NCBI GenBank assembly: GCA_002336405.1 | Contig: DDEJ01000113.1 | Location: 4,128-25,803 of the forward strand | Direction of reading: 5' to 3' | DNA: 21,676 bases | Source of the DNA: Rhodobacteraceae bacterium UBA1957 | GTDB taxonomy: Bacteria > Pseudomonadota > Alphaproteobacteria > Rhodobacterales > Rhodobacteraceae | In this document: one piece after another, positions 1 through 8,146 of the stretch | How positions within the stretch are numbered: the stretch's first letter is position 1 | Layout of the letters: the number at the start of each line of letters is the position of its first letter | Notes under the pieces: generated by a model | The model's database searches: none | Told to the model about the DNA's origin: nothing | The model's input: the letters and a program-made list of their open reading frames with translations, nothing else | Program-made: the position numbers and the translations under genes

Positions 1-19
1 AAGACCTGTGACTGATCAA

Positions 20-24
20 AAGGA
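20..24 (+). promoter_or_regulatory. Ribosome binding site deciding the MocR start
   Basis: AAGGA stands 7 bases before the in-frame ATG at 32. The earlier in-frame GTG at 8 has only seven bases of visible upstream sequence and no recognisable Shine-Dalgarno there, so ATG 32 is favoured. Confidence 0.5.
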
Positions 25-31
25 TTGCCAA

Positions 32-1522
32 ATGGATGCTTCCACTCTGTTGCCAACGTCACAGGACACGGGTCCGTCACCAATTGGTAAAAAGGATTTG
101 GTGCGGCGGGCAATCTGTTCAAGAATTATAACCGGTATCTACCGAAAAGGTGATAATGTCCCATCCTGCCGCGACATTGCAGGACAATTGCTTGTATCTA
201 AAAATAGCGCCTATGAGGCGTATTACGATCTGGTTGGTCTCGGAATTCTTGAGGCGCGCAACCGCTCTGGCTTTACCGTTGCGATGGATATACCCGGGGT
301 CAAAAACCAGCTTCCACCAGACAATACCGTGCAAGACCCACCCAGGAAAACCACCAAACCACGCCAATTCAATTGCCGTTTGCCAGCCGCAAATATGCGC
401 GCAAACCAGCCCCAAAACTGGACGCAATACCAGTTTCCCTTTGTTTATAACCAAATCGATACCGAACTGTTTCCCATTGAAGCTTGGCGCGAATGCTCAC
501 GACTGGCATTGGGGCGAAAAGCCCTGCCAATATGGACCAGCGAAGCCGTTGATGTCGATTGCCCAGACCTGATTTTTCAGCTGCGCCAAAGGCTGCTGCA
601 TTATCGCGGGATCAATGTGGCAGAGGATGAAATATTGGTCACCGTTGGGGCCCAACATGCGCTGTCGATCATCGGCACCCTGTTCGCAGACGACCCCCGC
701 CCCATCGCCTTTGAAAACCCGGGCTATCAAGAAGCCCGCCATATGTTTCATCTGTACAATAATCAAATCGCCCCCGTGCCTGTCGATATCGGCGGCTTTG
801 ACGTAGACCGTTTGCCAGCAGAGTTTAAATTGGCCTATGTCACCCCAGGATGCCAATTCCCGACCATGGTGGTGATGCCCGACGACAGGCGAGTGCTATT
901 GATCGAAAAAGCACGAGCCGCCAATGCTTTGGTCATCGAAGATGACTATGAAATCGGGCTTGTTGGTCATGTAAAACTCAAGCCGGCGCTAAAGTCTCTC
1001 GACGAGGACGGCACCGTGATTTACGTAGGCAGTCTGTCAAAAACCTTGTCACCAAGCATTCGTATGGGGTTTATTGTTGCGCATCGCGACATCATCAAAT
1101 CCGCAAAGGTTGTCCGAAGTCTCACCGTCCGGCATCCACCAAGTATTGTTCAGGAAACCACCGCGATGTTTCTTGCCCACGGGTATCACGACGCGCATAT
1201 CAAGAACCTCCGGGAAATATACTCTCAGCGCTGGCATATTATGCGCGAGGGCATAAAAAAACACCTCCCGATGTTTTCACCCGGTGACGCGACTGGCGGC
1301 ACCTCGTTTTGGCTGACAGGGCCCAAAAATTTCAACGCTGAGATTTTTGCAAAAAAGCTCCAAAAGCGCGGTGTCTTAATCGAACCTGGTCACATTTTCT
1401 ATGATGGTGGCGTGACAAAAAATTCCTTCCGAATCGGGTTTCCGTCAGTGGCTGGCAACAAAATTAATACTGGCCTTCATCACATCAGTGACGCGGCTAA
1501 ATCTTACCTTGAACACCTTTAA
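32..1522 (+). CDS. MocR/PdxR-type regulator (GntR winged helix fused to class I aminotransferase domain)
   Basis: This is a transcription factor of the MocR subfamily of GntR regulators: an N-terminal DNA-binding winged helix followed by a PLP-binding aminotransferase-fold effector domain. Counting from the ATG at 32, the winged helix lies at about residues 20-85 and a Pro/Lys-rich linker at about 90-125. The fold-type-I domain follows, with the DDYE motif at about 304-307 and the Schiff-base lysine of SLSKT at about 337. A GTG at 8 is in the same frame, but ATG 32 has a good ribosome site (AAGGA at 20-24, 7 bases upstream), so I prefer 32 and about 496 aa. Family members often control an adjacent or divergent PLP, GABA, taurine or amino-acid gene. 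No such gene lies downstream, where the next gene is convergent, so the target may be upstream of the window or absent. Confidence 0.88.
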   Translation: MDASTLLPTSQDTGPSPIGKKDLVRRAICSRIITGIYRKGDNVPSCRDIAGQLLVSKNSAYEAYYDLVGLGILEARNRSGFTVAMDIPGVKNQLPPDNTVQDPPRKTTKPRQFNCRLPAANMRANQPQNWTQYQFPFVYNQIDTELFPIEAWRECSRLALGRKALPIWTSEAVDVDCPDLIFQLRQRLLHYRGINVAEDEILVTVGAQHALSIIGTLFADDPRPIAFENPGYQEARHMFHLYNNQIAPVPVDIGGFDVDRLPAEFKLAYVTPGCQFPTMVVMPDDRRVLLIEKARAANALVIEDDYEIGLVGHVKLKPALKSLDEDGTVIYVGSLSKTLSPSIRMGFIVAHRDIIKSAKVVRSLTVRHPPSIVQETTAMFLAHGYHDAHIKNLREIYSQRWHIMREGIKKHLPMFSPGDATGGTSFWLTGPKNFNAEIFAKKLQKRGVLIEPGHIFYDGGVTKNSFRIGFPSVAGNKINTGLHHISDAAKSYLEHL

Positions 1523-1609
1523 TCAACACCCTTGCACTCTGCAATATTTGGCGCTTGGTTTAAAATAATGCCAAAGGTTGAGCGCAATGTCCCACCAAAA
1601 ACGCGATAC

Positions 1610-2392
1610 TTACAGCACTTCGACATTGCCACAAATACTGATGGATTGACCCGAGATATTCATGCCAGATGACGAGCATAGAAACACTGCCTGATTTGCC
1701 ACATCCTGCGCAGTCACCATCCGCCGCAGCGATACTTTATTGATGTATTCCTGTTCCATATCATCGTAAGCGACCCCCAGTGCCTGAGCGCGATCAGAGA
1801 TAACCTTTTCAATGCGGGGACCCTCAACAATGCCGGGCAGCAATGCATTAACGCGGATGCCGCTTGGCCCAAGCTCAATAGCAAGGCTTTTTGACAAGCC
1901 GATGATGGCCCATTTAGTTGCAGCATAAGGCGTCCGGTACGCGTATCCCAAGCGGCCAGCCACTGAAGATATGCAAATAATTGAGGCATTTTGGGATTTC
2001 TTGAGCATTGGAACCGCACGGTTGGCGCAGTAAAATTGTCCATTGAGATTAATATCTACTGTGCGGCGCCAGTCATCTGCGGCGATCTCTTCAACCCCGC
2101 CTGTCGGGCCTGCAATGCCGGCGTTGTTAATCAACACATCAAGCCCGCCCAATTTGGCGCCAACCTCTTCAAACAACCGCGTCACCTGATCTGGCTGTGA
2201 AACATCACAGTGGCTTACCCCCCAAGTTGGGTGGGTTTTTTTCGCCTCATCAAGCGCTGCATCCGCAATATCACAAATGTGCAGACGCGCACCTTTTTGT
2301 GCAAAGCTCTCGGCAATTACCCGACCGATACCACTGGCCCCCGCAGTTACCAGAACGCGAAGCTGCGGTGTTTTTTCCATGTCAGCGGTCAT
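1610..2392 (-). CDS. Short-chain dehydrogenase/reductase (SDR), NAD-preferring
   Basis: This is a classical SDR oxidoreductase of 260 residues, the family's normal length. It has the nucleotide-binding TAGASGIG motif at 16-23, an acidic residue after strand 2 (D41 in ICDIAD) that points to NAD(H) rather than NADP(H), NNAG at 89-92, and the catalytic N115, S142/S143, Y156 and K160 (YAATK). The C-terminus ends in ISGQSIS.CGN, where most relatives have an Asp-Gly pair. The substrate cannot be read from sequence. The chosen start has GGTGAG about 7 bases upstream. The gene is downstream of the TIGR02466 oxygenase on the same strand with a 178-base gap, so the two may be co-transcribed. It is convergent with the MocR regulator, and no clear terminator is visible in the 87 bases between them. 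Confidence 0.9.
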   Translation of the reverse strand: MTADMEKTPQLRVLVTAGASGIGRVIAESFAQKGARLHICDIADAALDEAKKTHPTWGVSHCDVSQPDQVTRLFEEVGAKLGGLDVLINNAGIAGPTGGVEEIAADDWRRTVDINLNGQFYCANRAVPMLKKSQNASIICISSVAGRLGYAYRTPYAATKWAIIGLSKSLAIELGPSGIRVNALLPGIVEGPRIEKVISDRAQALGVAYDDMEQEYINKVSLRRMVTAQDVANQAVFLCSSSGMNISGQSISICGNVEVL

Positions 2393-2570
2393 TTTTTTCT
2401 CACCAAGGATTAAAAGTTAACGTCGTTACGACCTTTGAGATCAAGCGGCACATGCGCCTCATTGGCGCGCGCGCTATCAAGCGACAGCCAGGCCGGAACT
2501 TAGCGGATATTGCTCACCTGATCGGTATGTTAAGATCAAGTGCTGTGAAAGCCCCAAGATTCGGCACAAA

Positions 2571-3191
2571 TTACCCCCAGCCGTAATTGAAACTGACGCT
2601 AATGCGTTCTTCATCCGCCAGATTTATCGGCACCTCGTGGCGCAACCAGCTTTCCCACAATAAAACATCCCCAACCTCAGGTGCAACATAGATAAAATTT
2701 CGCAACTCGTTCCGGGCATTAGCCTTGCGTGTCGGGGCAGCCATCATCATCGCCAAGCGCGGGTCTTCAAATTTTATCGCGCTCGCACCCTCGGGCATGG
2801 TGACATATGTGGTCCCACTTATCACACTATGGGGATGTAAATGTGATGTGTGCACGCCCCCGGTGGGCAAAATATTGATCCAAAGCGAATCCAGCTTAAT
2901 TTTCTTGTCACCCAGATCAAACTGCAAATCTTTAGCGAAAGACGCCACATGTTTATCAAGAATTTTGACAAGGTCTTTAAAGGTTGGAAACCGCCAAGCC
3001 AGATCTGTCAAAGACGCATAACTGGTATAGCCATGATAGTCATTTTTCTCGCACCATTCCTGCCCGGCCTCGTCATCATAGGCAATGGAAAGACAAGCGG
3101 ATTCAAGCTCGGATGCGGCAAGCGGTTTGCCGAACTCGGCCAGGGGCGCACGATAAAGGCGGGTTGCAAATAGCGATTCAATCTTTGACAT
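2571..3191 (-). CDS. TIGR02466-family putative 2-oxoglutarate/Fe(II)-dependent oxygenase
   Basis: This 206-residue protein resembles the TIGR02466 family (2OG-Fe(II) oxygenase superfamily, Pfam 2OG-FeII_Oxy_5). Visible hallmarks are the His-rich HTSHLHPHSVISGTTYV stretch at about 114-130, a conserved FEDPR at 141-145, the SWLRHEVP segment whose H185 should be the distal metal ligand, and the terminal RISVSFNYGW, whose R196 is expected to bind 2-oxoglutarate. The double-stranded beta-helix core is complete. Family members are soluble and their substrates are mostly unknown. AAGAAGAG lies just before the ATG. It is divergent from the decayed phytanoyl-CoA-dioxygenase-like gene, so this corner once held two Fe/2OG enzymes of different families. 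Its partner is probably the downstream SDR. Confidence 0.8.
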   Translation of the reverse strand: MSKIESLFATRLYRAPLAEFGKPLAASELESACLSIAYDDEAGQEWCEKNDYHGYTSYASLTDLAWRFPTFKDLVKILDKHVASFAKDLQFDLGDKKIKLDSLWINILPTGGVHTSHLHPHSVISGTTYVTMPEGASAIKFEDPRLAMMMAAPTRKANARNELRNFIYVAPEVGDVLLWESWLRHEVPINLADEERISVSFNYGWG

Positions 3192-3512
3192 GCGCTCTTC
3201 TTAGCGCAGCATATCGCCCAAGGCGAGAGGCTCTGTCACAGTGTCTAGGGATACTTCTGCATTAGCGCCGCAGCTTAGAAGCGGGCTGAAACAATCTTGT
3301 TCATGTCGCCGTGAATTTTCACAGCACAATGCACCTTTACCGGGCCGCTTTGGAAGGGCCGCTTTGGACAGGGCCACAATCAAATCACATAACAGGCTGT
3401 GCAAACCCAACAGCCAATAGAGGCAAGCCCCGCAATAGACTAAGATCAGACTGTCGAATTTGGATTTGATAACGCCAGCGCAGGGCAATGGCATGGGGTA
3501 TAAGACAGGCAA
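3192..3512. other. 321-base divergent intergenic region
   Basis: This region lies between the start of the TIGR02466 oxygenase (-) and the start of the PhyH-like pseudogene (+). I see no convincing gene, RNA or clear operator. It contains one short tandem duplication (3342-3368). A minus-strand reading frame crossing it has no recognisable composition or motif and runs into the pseudogene, so I do not call it. Promoters for both flanking genes should lie here but cannot be assigned by eye. Confidence 0.5.
3342..3368. repeat. Short tandem repeat, 13-base unit twice
   Basis: The unit GGGCCGCTTTGGA occurs at 3342-3354 and again at 3356-3368, separated by one A, giving a 14-base period. It is an exact duplication in non-coding DNA upstream of the pseudogene. 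It may be a replication-slippage product; two copies on one helical face with a 14-base period are not an obvious operator. Confidence 0.7.
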
Positions 3513-4278
3513 ATGGTAACGCCAACACAGATTGCAGACTTTCGCTCCCAAGGTGCAGTTTTGCTTAAAGGCGTGTTGACCGACTTTATCCATGACGCCC
3601 GACAAGCCATTACAGAAAACATTGCGACCCCAAGCTGGCGCGAGCGCACCTACCAGTCCGGGGATGGCACTGCCCCGTTTTTCCAAGATTGTGTAGTTTG
3701 AAATCAATTCGGTGGATACCGTACACTTGTCAGGAAATCACCGTTGGCCAAGACCGCTGCTCGATTGATGTCGTCTGAAACGGCCCGCATCTTCCATGAC
3801 CATATTCTGGTGAAACAGCCCGGAAACTCGATTATCACCCCCTGGCATCAGGCACAGCCATATTATCTTGTGGATGGTCGCCAAAACGTCAGTTTCTAGA
3901 TCCCACTGGGCCCCATTTCCCGCGACCGCGCAATTGAGTATATTTCCGGTTGGCATCTTTGGGGTAAGGCTTTCAAACCCAAGCGCTTTGATGGCACGGA
4001 CCTATTTGAGGGGGATACCTCGCAAGCCATACCAGACATTGATGCAAAGCGGCACGAACTTGACATTATCGGTTGGGAAATGCCGCCGGGGGACGTCGTT
4101 GCCTTTAACTTTCGCACCTTACACGAGGCGCCGGGTGATTTCGTTGCGCTGGGTTGGCGATGATGTCGTTTTTGTGAAAAGACGTGGACCACCCTCACCG
4201 GCATTCCCCGACCTTCTTTACGAAGACGGCGCGCCATTCACAGGGCCAGAGTTCCCAATAATTTATCCAAATGCATAA
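3513..4278 (+). pseudogene. Decayed phytanoyl-CoA dioxygenase (PhyH) family gene
   Basis: The product once was a PhyH-family Fe(II)/2OG dioxygenase of about 260 residues. Reading from ATG 3513 (MVTPTQIADFRSQGAVLLKG) the frame meets TGA at 3699-3701, where relatives have Trp. It then continues in the same frame through TARIFHDHILVKQPGNS to TAG at 3897-3899, in the VSFWIPLG position. It goes on in frame to HEAPG at 4122-4136, where sequence is missing: the frame 0 reading ends at 4161-4163, while the expected C-terminus RRVISLRWVGDDVVFVKRR is in the next frame from 4129 to the TAA at 4276. In addition, the HxD metal motif reads HQA, so an Fe ligand is gone, and the usual GSHLWG reads GWHLWG. 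Four or more independent lesions make this a true pseudogene rather than a sequencing slip. No transposon is nearby. Confidence 0.88.
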
Positions 4279-4324
4279 AGATCGACCCACTTGTGTCCGA
4301 CAGACTATTAGCGGTGGCGTTTGG

Positions 4325-5839
4325 TCACGCCATCCACCAGCGCTCAGCCAGTCGCGCATTGTCCAGCGGCCACAGATTGCCAATCCGCTCAGGGCTGGCA
4401 AGGCGCCGGCGCATTGCATGGCTGAAATCGACAAAAACCGGCGCAATCATAGCACCGTTATTGCGGGCAATAAGCTGCATTTCGTCGTAGTAGGCCGCCC
4501 GTTTCGCGCTGTCCATTTCCGAGCGGGCGGCGGTTTGCAACTGTACAAAACGCTGCTGGTGGCCAGCACCGGAAACTCTCAGAGGGCCATCAGGTGAACC
4601 GGCGCTGAACATCCAGTCTTCGGTCACCCGGCCATAGCAGAGCGACAGGTTCAAATCAGCACTCTGATCATGCGCTTCACCACGCTTGGGCTGCAAATGC
4701 AGCCCAGTGTCCGATGCCAAATTCCTTAAAACAGCGCCCACCACATCGGTGGCGACAGGCGATGTATCAGACAGTATAATCGCCAGGGATGCCTGATCGA
4801 TTTTGGCTTTTTTTAGATGGTACCGCGCCCGATCTGCATCAAATTGCAGGGGCTCAAGAGCCTTGTGATAATAGCGGTTGGCGGGGCCGATCGGACTATC
4901 GGATGCAAGGCGCCCAAAGCCATCAAACACCGTATCCAGTACAAGTTGACGGTCAATCCCATGTTTCACCGCCCGCGCCAGATGCCCCCCCGTGGCACTG
5001 TGCAGTTGCGCCGACACCGACAACGCCAGATGCTGATTGCCGGTTACCCGCTGCACCCGAATATTATCGTCTTGCAGTCTTGGATCACTGAGATGGTCGG
5101 CAACATCAATACGGCGCTCTTGAAGCGCGGTGCGCCGCGCCGCGGGGCTATCAAGGGCAGTAAAATCGACCTCGTCAAACCACCCTGCCTGACCCTCGCG
5201 GTAATGGTTTTGCACCCGCCGGCCAATAAAACGCTGCCCCGGCTCAAAACATTCGACCCTGTATAGTCCGGTACCGATTCCTTCGGCCATCGCCTGCGCG
5301 ATTTGGCCAGCCGGATACATCAGCAAATGATAATCCGCCAACAAATAGGGAAAATCTGCATTGCCCCGCGGCAGCTTGAACCGCACTTGATGCGATGCGG
5401 TTGCGCGCATGTCTGTTATCATCGCCACCAAAGGCCGCGCCGGAGAGGCCGCCTTTGGATCCAGATGCAAACGCAGCGAGGCGATCACATCCTCGGCGCT
5501 GAACGACTTGCCATTGTGAAACACAACATCACGCCGCAAATCCAAAGTCCAAACCCGCGCATCAGCGCTGGCCTGCCACTGGGTCGCCAATTCGCCACGT
5601 AGACTGCCATCCGGAGCGACCTCGGTCAGGGTGTCAAACACCGCCCCTTGGGCGGCTGCAATCATAAACAGACCCCGGTGGCGGCGCCCGTCCCAAGTGT
5701 CGGCCGGCGATCCTCCGGACAATCCGGCCCGCAACAAGCCACCACGCTTTGGCAAGGCAAGTCCCGCCATACCGCTGGCAGCAAACACTGCCGCGGCTGC
5801 TCCAGATGTCAAAAGCCGGCGCCGATCCAAAAGGCTCAT
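4325..5839 (-). CDS. ABC transporter substrate-binding protein, family 5 (peptide/opine/nickel type), Tat-exported
   Basis: This periplasmic solute-binding protein of about 504 residues belongs to the SBP_bac_5 (DppA/OppA) family. The N-terminus carries a twin-arginine-type signal (DRRRLLTSG followed by an Ala-rich hydrophobic run to about residue 30). The body shows family landmarks such as TEVAPDGSLRGELATQW, WTLDLRRDVVFHNGKSFSAEDV near residues 90-120, and a late YYDEMQLIARNNGAMIAPVF stretch. A GTG six bases further upstream is in frame, but AAGGAG ends one base before that GTG and seven bases before ATG 5839, so ATG 5839 is the start. No permease or ATPase genes flank it, so its transporter partners are elsewhere. 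The proline iminopeptidase lies 83 bases upstream on the same strand, suggesting linked peptide use. The ligand is unknown. Confidence 0.87.
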   Translation of the reverse strand: MSLLDRRRLLTSGAAAAVFAASGMAGLALPKRGGLLRAGLSGGSPADTWDGRRHRGLFMIAAAQGAVFDTLTEVAPDGSLRGELATQWQASADARVWTLDLRRDVVFHNGKSFSAEDVIASLRLHLDPKAASPARPLVAMITDMRATASHQVRFKLPRGNADFPYLLADYHLLMYPAGQIAQAMAEGIGTGLYRVECFEPGQRFIGRRVQNHYREGQAGWFDEVDFTALDSPAARRTALQERRIDVADHLSDPRLQDDNIRVQRVTGNQHLALSVSAQLHSATGGHLARAVKHGIDRQLVLDTVFDGFGRLASDSPIGPANRYYHKALEPLQFDADRARYHLKKAKIDQASLAIILSDTSPVATDVVGAVLRNLASDTGLHLQPKRGEAHDQSADLNLSLCYGRVTEDWMFSAGSPDGPLRVSGAGHQQRFVQLQTAARSEMDSAKRAAYYDEMQLIARNNGAMIAPVFVDFSHAMRRRLASPERIGNLWPLDNARLAERWWMA

Positions 5840-5846
5840 GGACACT

Positions 5847-5852
5847 CTCCTT
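5847..5852 (-). promoter_or_regulatory. Ribosome binding site deciding the binding-protein start
   Basis: On the minus strand AAGGAG sits 7 bases before ATG 5839 but only one base before the in-frame GTG at 5845, so it supports initiation at 5839. Confidence 0.7.
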
Positions 5853-5922
5853 ACGCACCGCGATTCGGATGCTAGACCATAAGGCCAGAGCTTGGCGTCA
5901 GGATCAATACAAGCCCAGCGCT

Positions 5923-6891
5923 TTAACGCGCCGCAAACCGGTCCATCGCGCGCACTAAAGCCTCGCTAATGCCGGGTTCCGACAGCGCGTGACCGGCATT
6001 TCGAATAATCTGCAGTTCGCCCGCAGGCCATTTATGCGACAATTCCCACGCCCGTTGCGGCGGACAGATCATATCATAACGACCTTGTACGATGACACCA
6101 GGGATATGCGCGATACGGTCCATATGCGCCAAAATCTGACCATCAAACTCGAGAAACCCTTCATTGCTGAAGTAATGATTTTCAATACGCGCAAAGGCCC
6201 GTGCATAATCACCCGGAGCACTGCCACCGCCTTGATAATACACCGAAGCCAGCGAGTTTTCCCAAGAGGCCCAAGCCTGCGCATAGCGATGTTCAACCGC
6301 CATATCTCCGCAAAACAGCCGCTTTTGATAGGCGAGGATCAAGTCATCGCGTTCTTCGAGCGGAATGAGATCGACAAAAGTCTTCCAGACATCAGGCCAA
6401 AATTGGCCCGCGCCACCACCATAAAACCAATCAAGCTCGACCCGGGTCATCAAAAACACCCCGCGCAGCGCCAGAAAAGTCACCGAGCTCGGATGTGTCT
6501 GGGCATAGATCAGCGCCAGCGTCGCCCCCCAGCTGCCTCCAAACACCACCCAGCTGTCAATCTCAAACTCGGCCCTGATCCGCTCAATATCGGCCACCAG
6601 ATGCCACGTCGTATTATGCTCGACGGAAGATTTCGGCCGAGACCGGCCACAGCCGCGCTGGTCAAACAAAATAATGCGGTAATATTGCGGGTCAAAATAA
6701 CGTCGCATCGCCGGGCTGCACCCCCCGCCGGGGCCACCGTGCAAGACGATCACTGGCACACCTTGCGGGTTGCCACATTGCTCAACATACAGACTGTGCC
6801 CATCGCCAACTTCCATGATCCGCTGGTCAAACGGATCAAGCGAAGGATAGAGATATTGCACTGCGCTCTTTTGGCCTGAAAACTTATCCAT
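5923..6891 (-). CDS. pip: Proline iminopeptidase (alpha/beta-hydrolase, peptidase family S33)
   Basis: This cytoplasmic serine peptidase releases N-terminal proline from peptides. From the chosen ATG it is 322 residues, standard for the bacterial enzyme. Family marks are the HGGPGGG oxyanion segment at about 51-57, FDQRGCGRS at 76-84, the nucleophile elbow GGSWGA with Ser at about 120, and Asp at about 273 (GRYDMICP) with His at about 301 (NAGHALSEP) to complete the triad. An in-frame ATG nine codons upstream (6918) has no ribosome site and would push further into the ubiG leader, so I choose 6891, preceded by a weak AGAG. It is divergent from ubiG, with 49 bases between the starts. The peptide-type binding protein lies downstream on the same strand and may share its transcript. 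Confidence 0.93.
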   Translation of the reverse strand: MDKFSGQKSAVQYLYPSLDPFDQRIMEVGDGHSLYVEQCGNPQGVPVIVLHGGPGGGCSPAMRRYFDPQYYRIILFDQRGCGRSRPKSSVEHNTTWHLVADIERIRAEFEIDSWVVFGGSWGATLALIYAQTHPSSVTFLALRGVFLMTRVELDWFYGGGAGQFWPDVWKTFVDLIPLEERDDLILAYQKRLFCGDMAVEHRYAQAWASWENSLASVYYQGGGSAPGDYARAFARIENHYFSNEGFLEFDGQILAHMDRIAHIPGVIVQGRYDMICPPQRAWELSHKWPAGELQIIRNAGHALSEPGISEALVRAMDRFAAR

Positions 6892-6940
6892 AAATGCTCT
6901 ATATGTGATAGCAGGCATAAAAGACCATACGGAGAAAAAA

Positions 6941-7684
6941 ATGCAAGCGTCTCAAAGCACCGTTGATCCAGCAGAAATCGCTAAGTTTCAGGCGATGGCC
7001 GATGAATGGTGGGATCCAAACGGCAAATTCAAGCCGCTTCATATGCTGAACCCATGCCGTCTGGATTATATTACCCGACAAATCGCCGCAGAATTTGACC
7101 GAGATCTGGCCAATGATCTGCCGTTTTCGGGCTTGCAGATTCTTGACATCGGCTGCGGTGGCGGTTTGCTATGCGAGCCGATGGCGCGACTGGGAGCGAC
7201 GGTGATCGGGGTCGATGCGGCCGGGCGTAACATCCCTGTGGCTGCCGCCCATGCCGCGCAATCAGGTCTTGACATAAGTTACCGCCACGCCACCGCTGAA
7301 GCCTTGGTTGATGAGGGCGCAGAATTTGACGTGGTTCTCAACATGGAGGTGGTCGAGCATGTCGAGGGACCGCTTGAATATCTAACTGCCTGTCAGCGAC
7401 TGTTAAAAACCGGCGGGTTAATGATCTGTTCCACAATCAACCGCAACGCAAAAAGCTATGCAATGGCGATAATAGGTGCGGAATATGTGATGCGCTGGTT
7501 GCCCAAGGGGACCCACGAGTGGGGTAAATTCATCACGCCTGACGAGTTGTTCGATCTGATTGCAAACGCCGGGCTTGAGCCTGTTGACCGCAAGGGCTTT
7601 GTATTCAACCCAATCACTTGGCAATGGCGTTTGTCGGATCGCGACCTCAGCGTTAACTATGTCACGGCCAGCCTCAAAGCCTGA
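6941..7684 (+). CDS. ubiG: Ubiquinone biosynthesis O-methyltransferase UbiG
   Basis: UbiG is an SAM-dependent methyltransferase that carries out both O-methylations of ubiquinone synthesis on polyprenylated catechol intermediates, at the inner face of the cytoplasmic membrane. The 247-residue protein opens with the family signature [19 protein letters not shown] (about 16-34) and LNPCRLDYI. It then has SAM motif [11 protein letters not shown] at 68-77, the acidic D92 that binds the ribose, and NMEVVEHVE. The [15 protein letters not shown] segment is typical of UbiG. The start is fixed by GGAG at 6931-6934 before ATG 6941; an earlier in-frame ATG at 6905 lacks such a site. The gene is convergent with the MarR regulator, with only 18 bases between stop codons and no obvious terminator. 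Confidence 0.96.
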   Translation: MQASQSTVDPAEIAKFQAMADEWWDPNGKFKPLHMLNPCRLDYITRQIAAEFDRDLANDLPFSGLQILDIGCGGGLLCEPMARLGATVIGVDAAGRNIPVAAAHAAQSGLDISYRHATAEALVDEGAEFDVVLNMEVVEHVEGPLEYLTACQRLLKTGGLMICSTINRNAKSYAMAIIGAEYVMRWLPKGTHEWGKFITPDELFDLIANAGLEPVDRKGFVFNPITWQWRLSDRDLSVNYVTASLKA

Positions 7685-7702
7685 AATACTAGGCTGAGGG
7701 CG

Positions 7703-8146
7703 CTAGCTGTCTTGCTCCAACCGCAGCCGCAGCTCACGCAGTATCGGCAGGGCCGACCTGACCTTGTCGCTGCCCATATCACGCACCAGATCATCAATCA
7801 TCGGCGTGATAGCGGCCAGCGCCTGATCACGCGCTAAAATACCCGCTGGGCTGATCCCAACCAGCTTGCTGCGGGCATCGTCCCAGTCGGGGCGCACGTG
7901 CACAAAACCTGAAATTTCCAGCTTGTTCAGCGTATTTGTCATCGCCCCCCGTGTCACATGAAAGCTCTTTGCCAGATTGGCCGGCGTGCGTTCTTGCCCA
8001 AAGCGACCAAGATGATTCAATACTGAAAAATGCGAGATTTCCATACCATTGGGCAAAATCCGCGAGAGCCGATTACGCAACAGCTGATCAGCTGTGAGGA
8101 TTTCACTGAATAACGTCACAGCCAACGCTTGCGCTTCATCTATCAT
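7703..8146 (-). CDS. MarR-family transcriptional regulator
   Basis: This small winged-helix regulator of 147 residues is the usual MarR size. The recognition region reads TPANLAKSFHVTRGAMTNTLNKLEISGFV (about 54-83), followed by the beta-wing with the conserved D.RSKLV pattern (WDDARSKLVGISPAG) and a long C-terminal dimerisation helix. ATG 8146 overlaps the TGA of the nitrilase-family gene by one base (TGATG), and a GTG one codon upstream is an alternative. Either way translation is coupled to the upstream gene, so it lies in a grx-amidohydrolase-marR operon. It may sense a small ligand or redox signal linked to those genes. No MarR-type palindrome could be assigned. Confidence 0.9.
   Translation of the reverse strand: MIDEAQALAVTLFSEILTADQLLRNRLSRILPNGMEISHFSVLNHLGRFGQERTPANLAKSFHVTRGAMTNTLNKLEISGFVHVRPDWDDARSKLVGISPAGILARDQALAAITPMIDDLVRDMGSDKVRSALPILRELRLRLEQDS

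Noticed and set aside
1523..1609. Terminator between the MocR gene and the SDR
   Set aside because: A loose GGCGCTTGG / CCAAAGG pairing is too interrupted to support.
3201..3707. 168-codon minus-strand open frame across the intergenic region and the PhyH start
   Set aside because: It has no recognisable domain, is Cys-rich in a random-looking way, and overlaps the conserved start of the pseudogene.
5989..6879. 296-codon plus-strand open frame
   Set aside because: It lies opposite the proline iminopeptidase, whose triad and motifs are intact on the minus strand. The plus-strand translation is Arg/Pro/His-rich with no motif, so it is an antisense shadow.
7685..7702. Terminator between ubiG and marR
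   Set aside because: Only 18 bases separate the stops, with no stem followed by a T-run.
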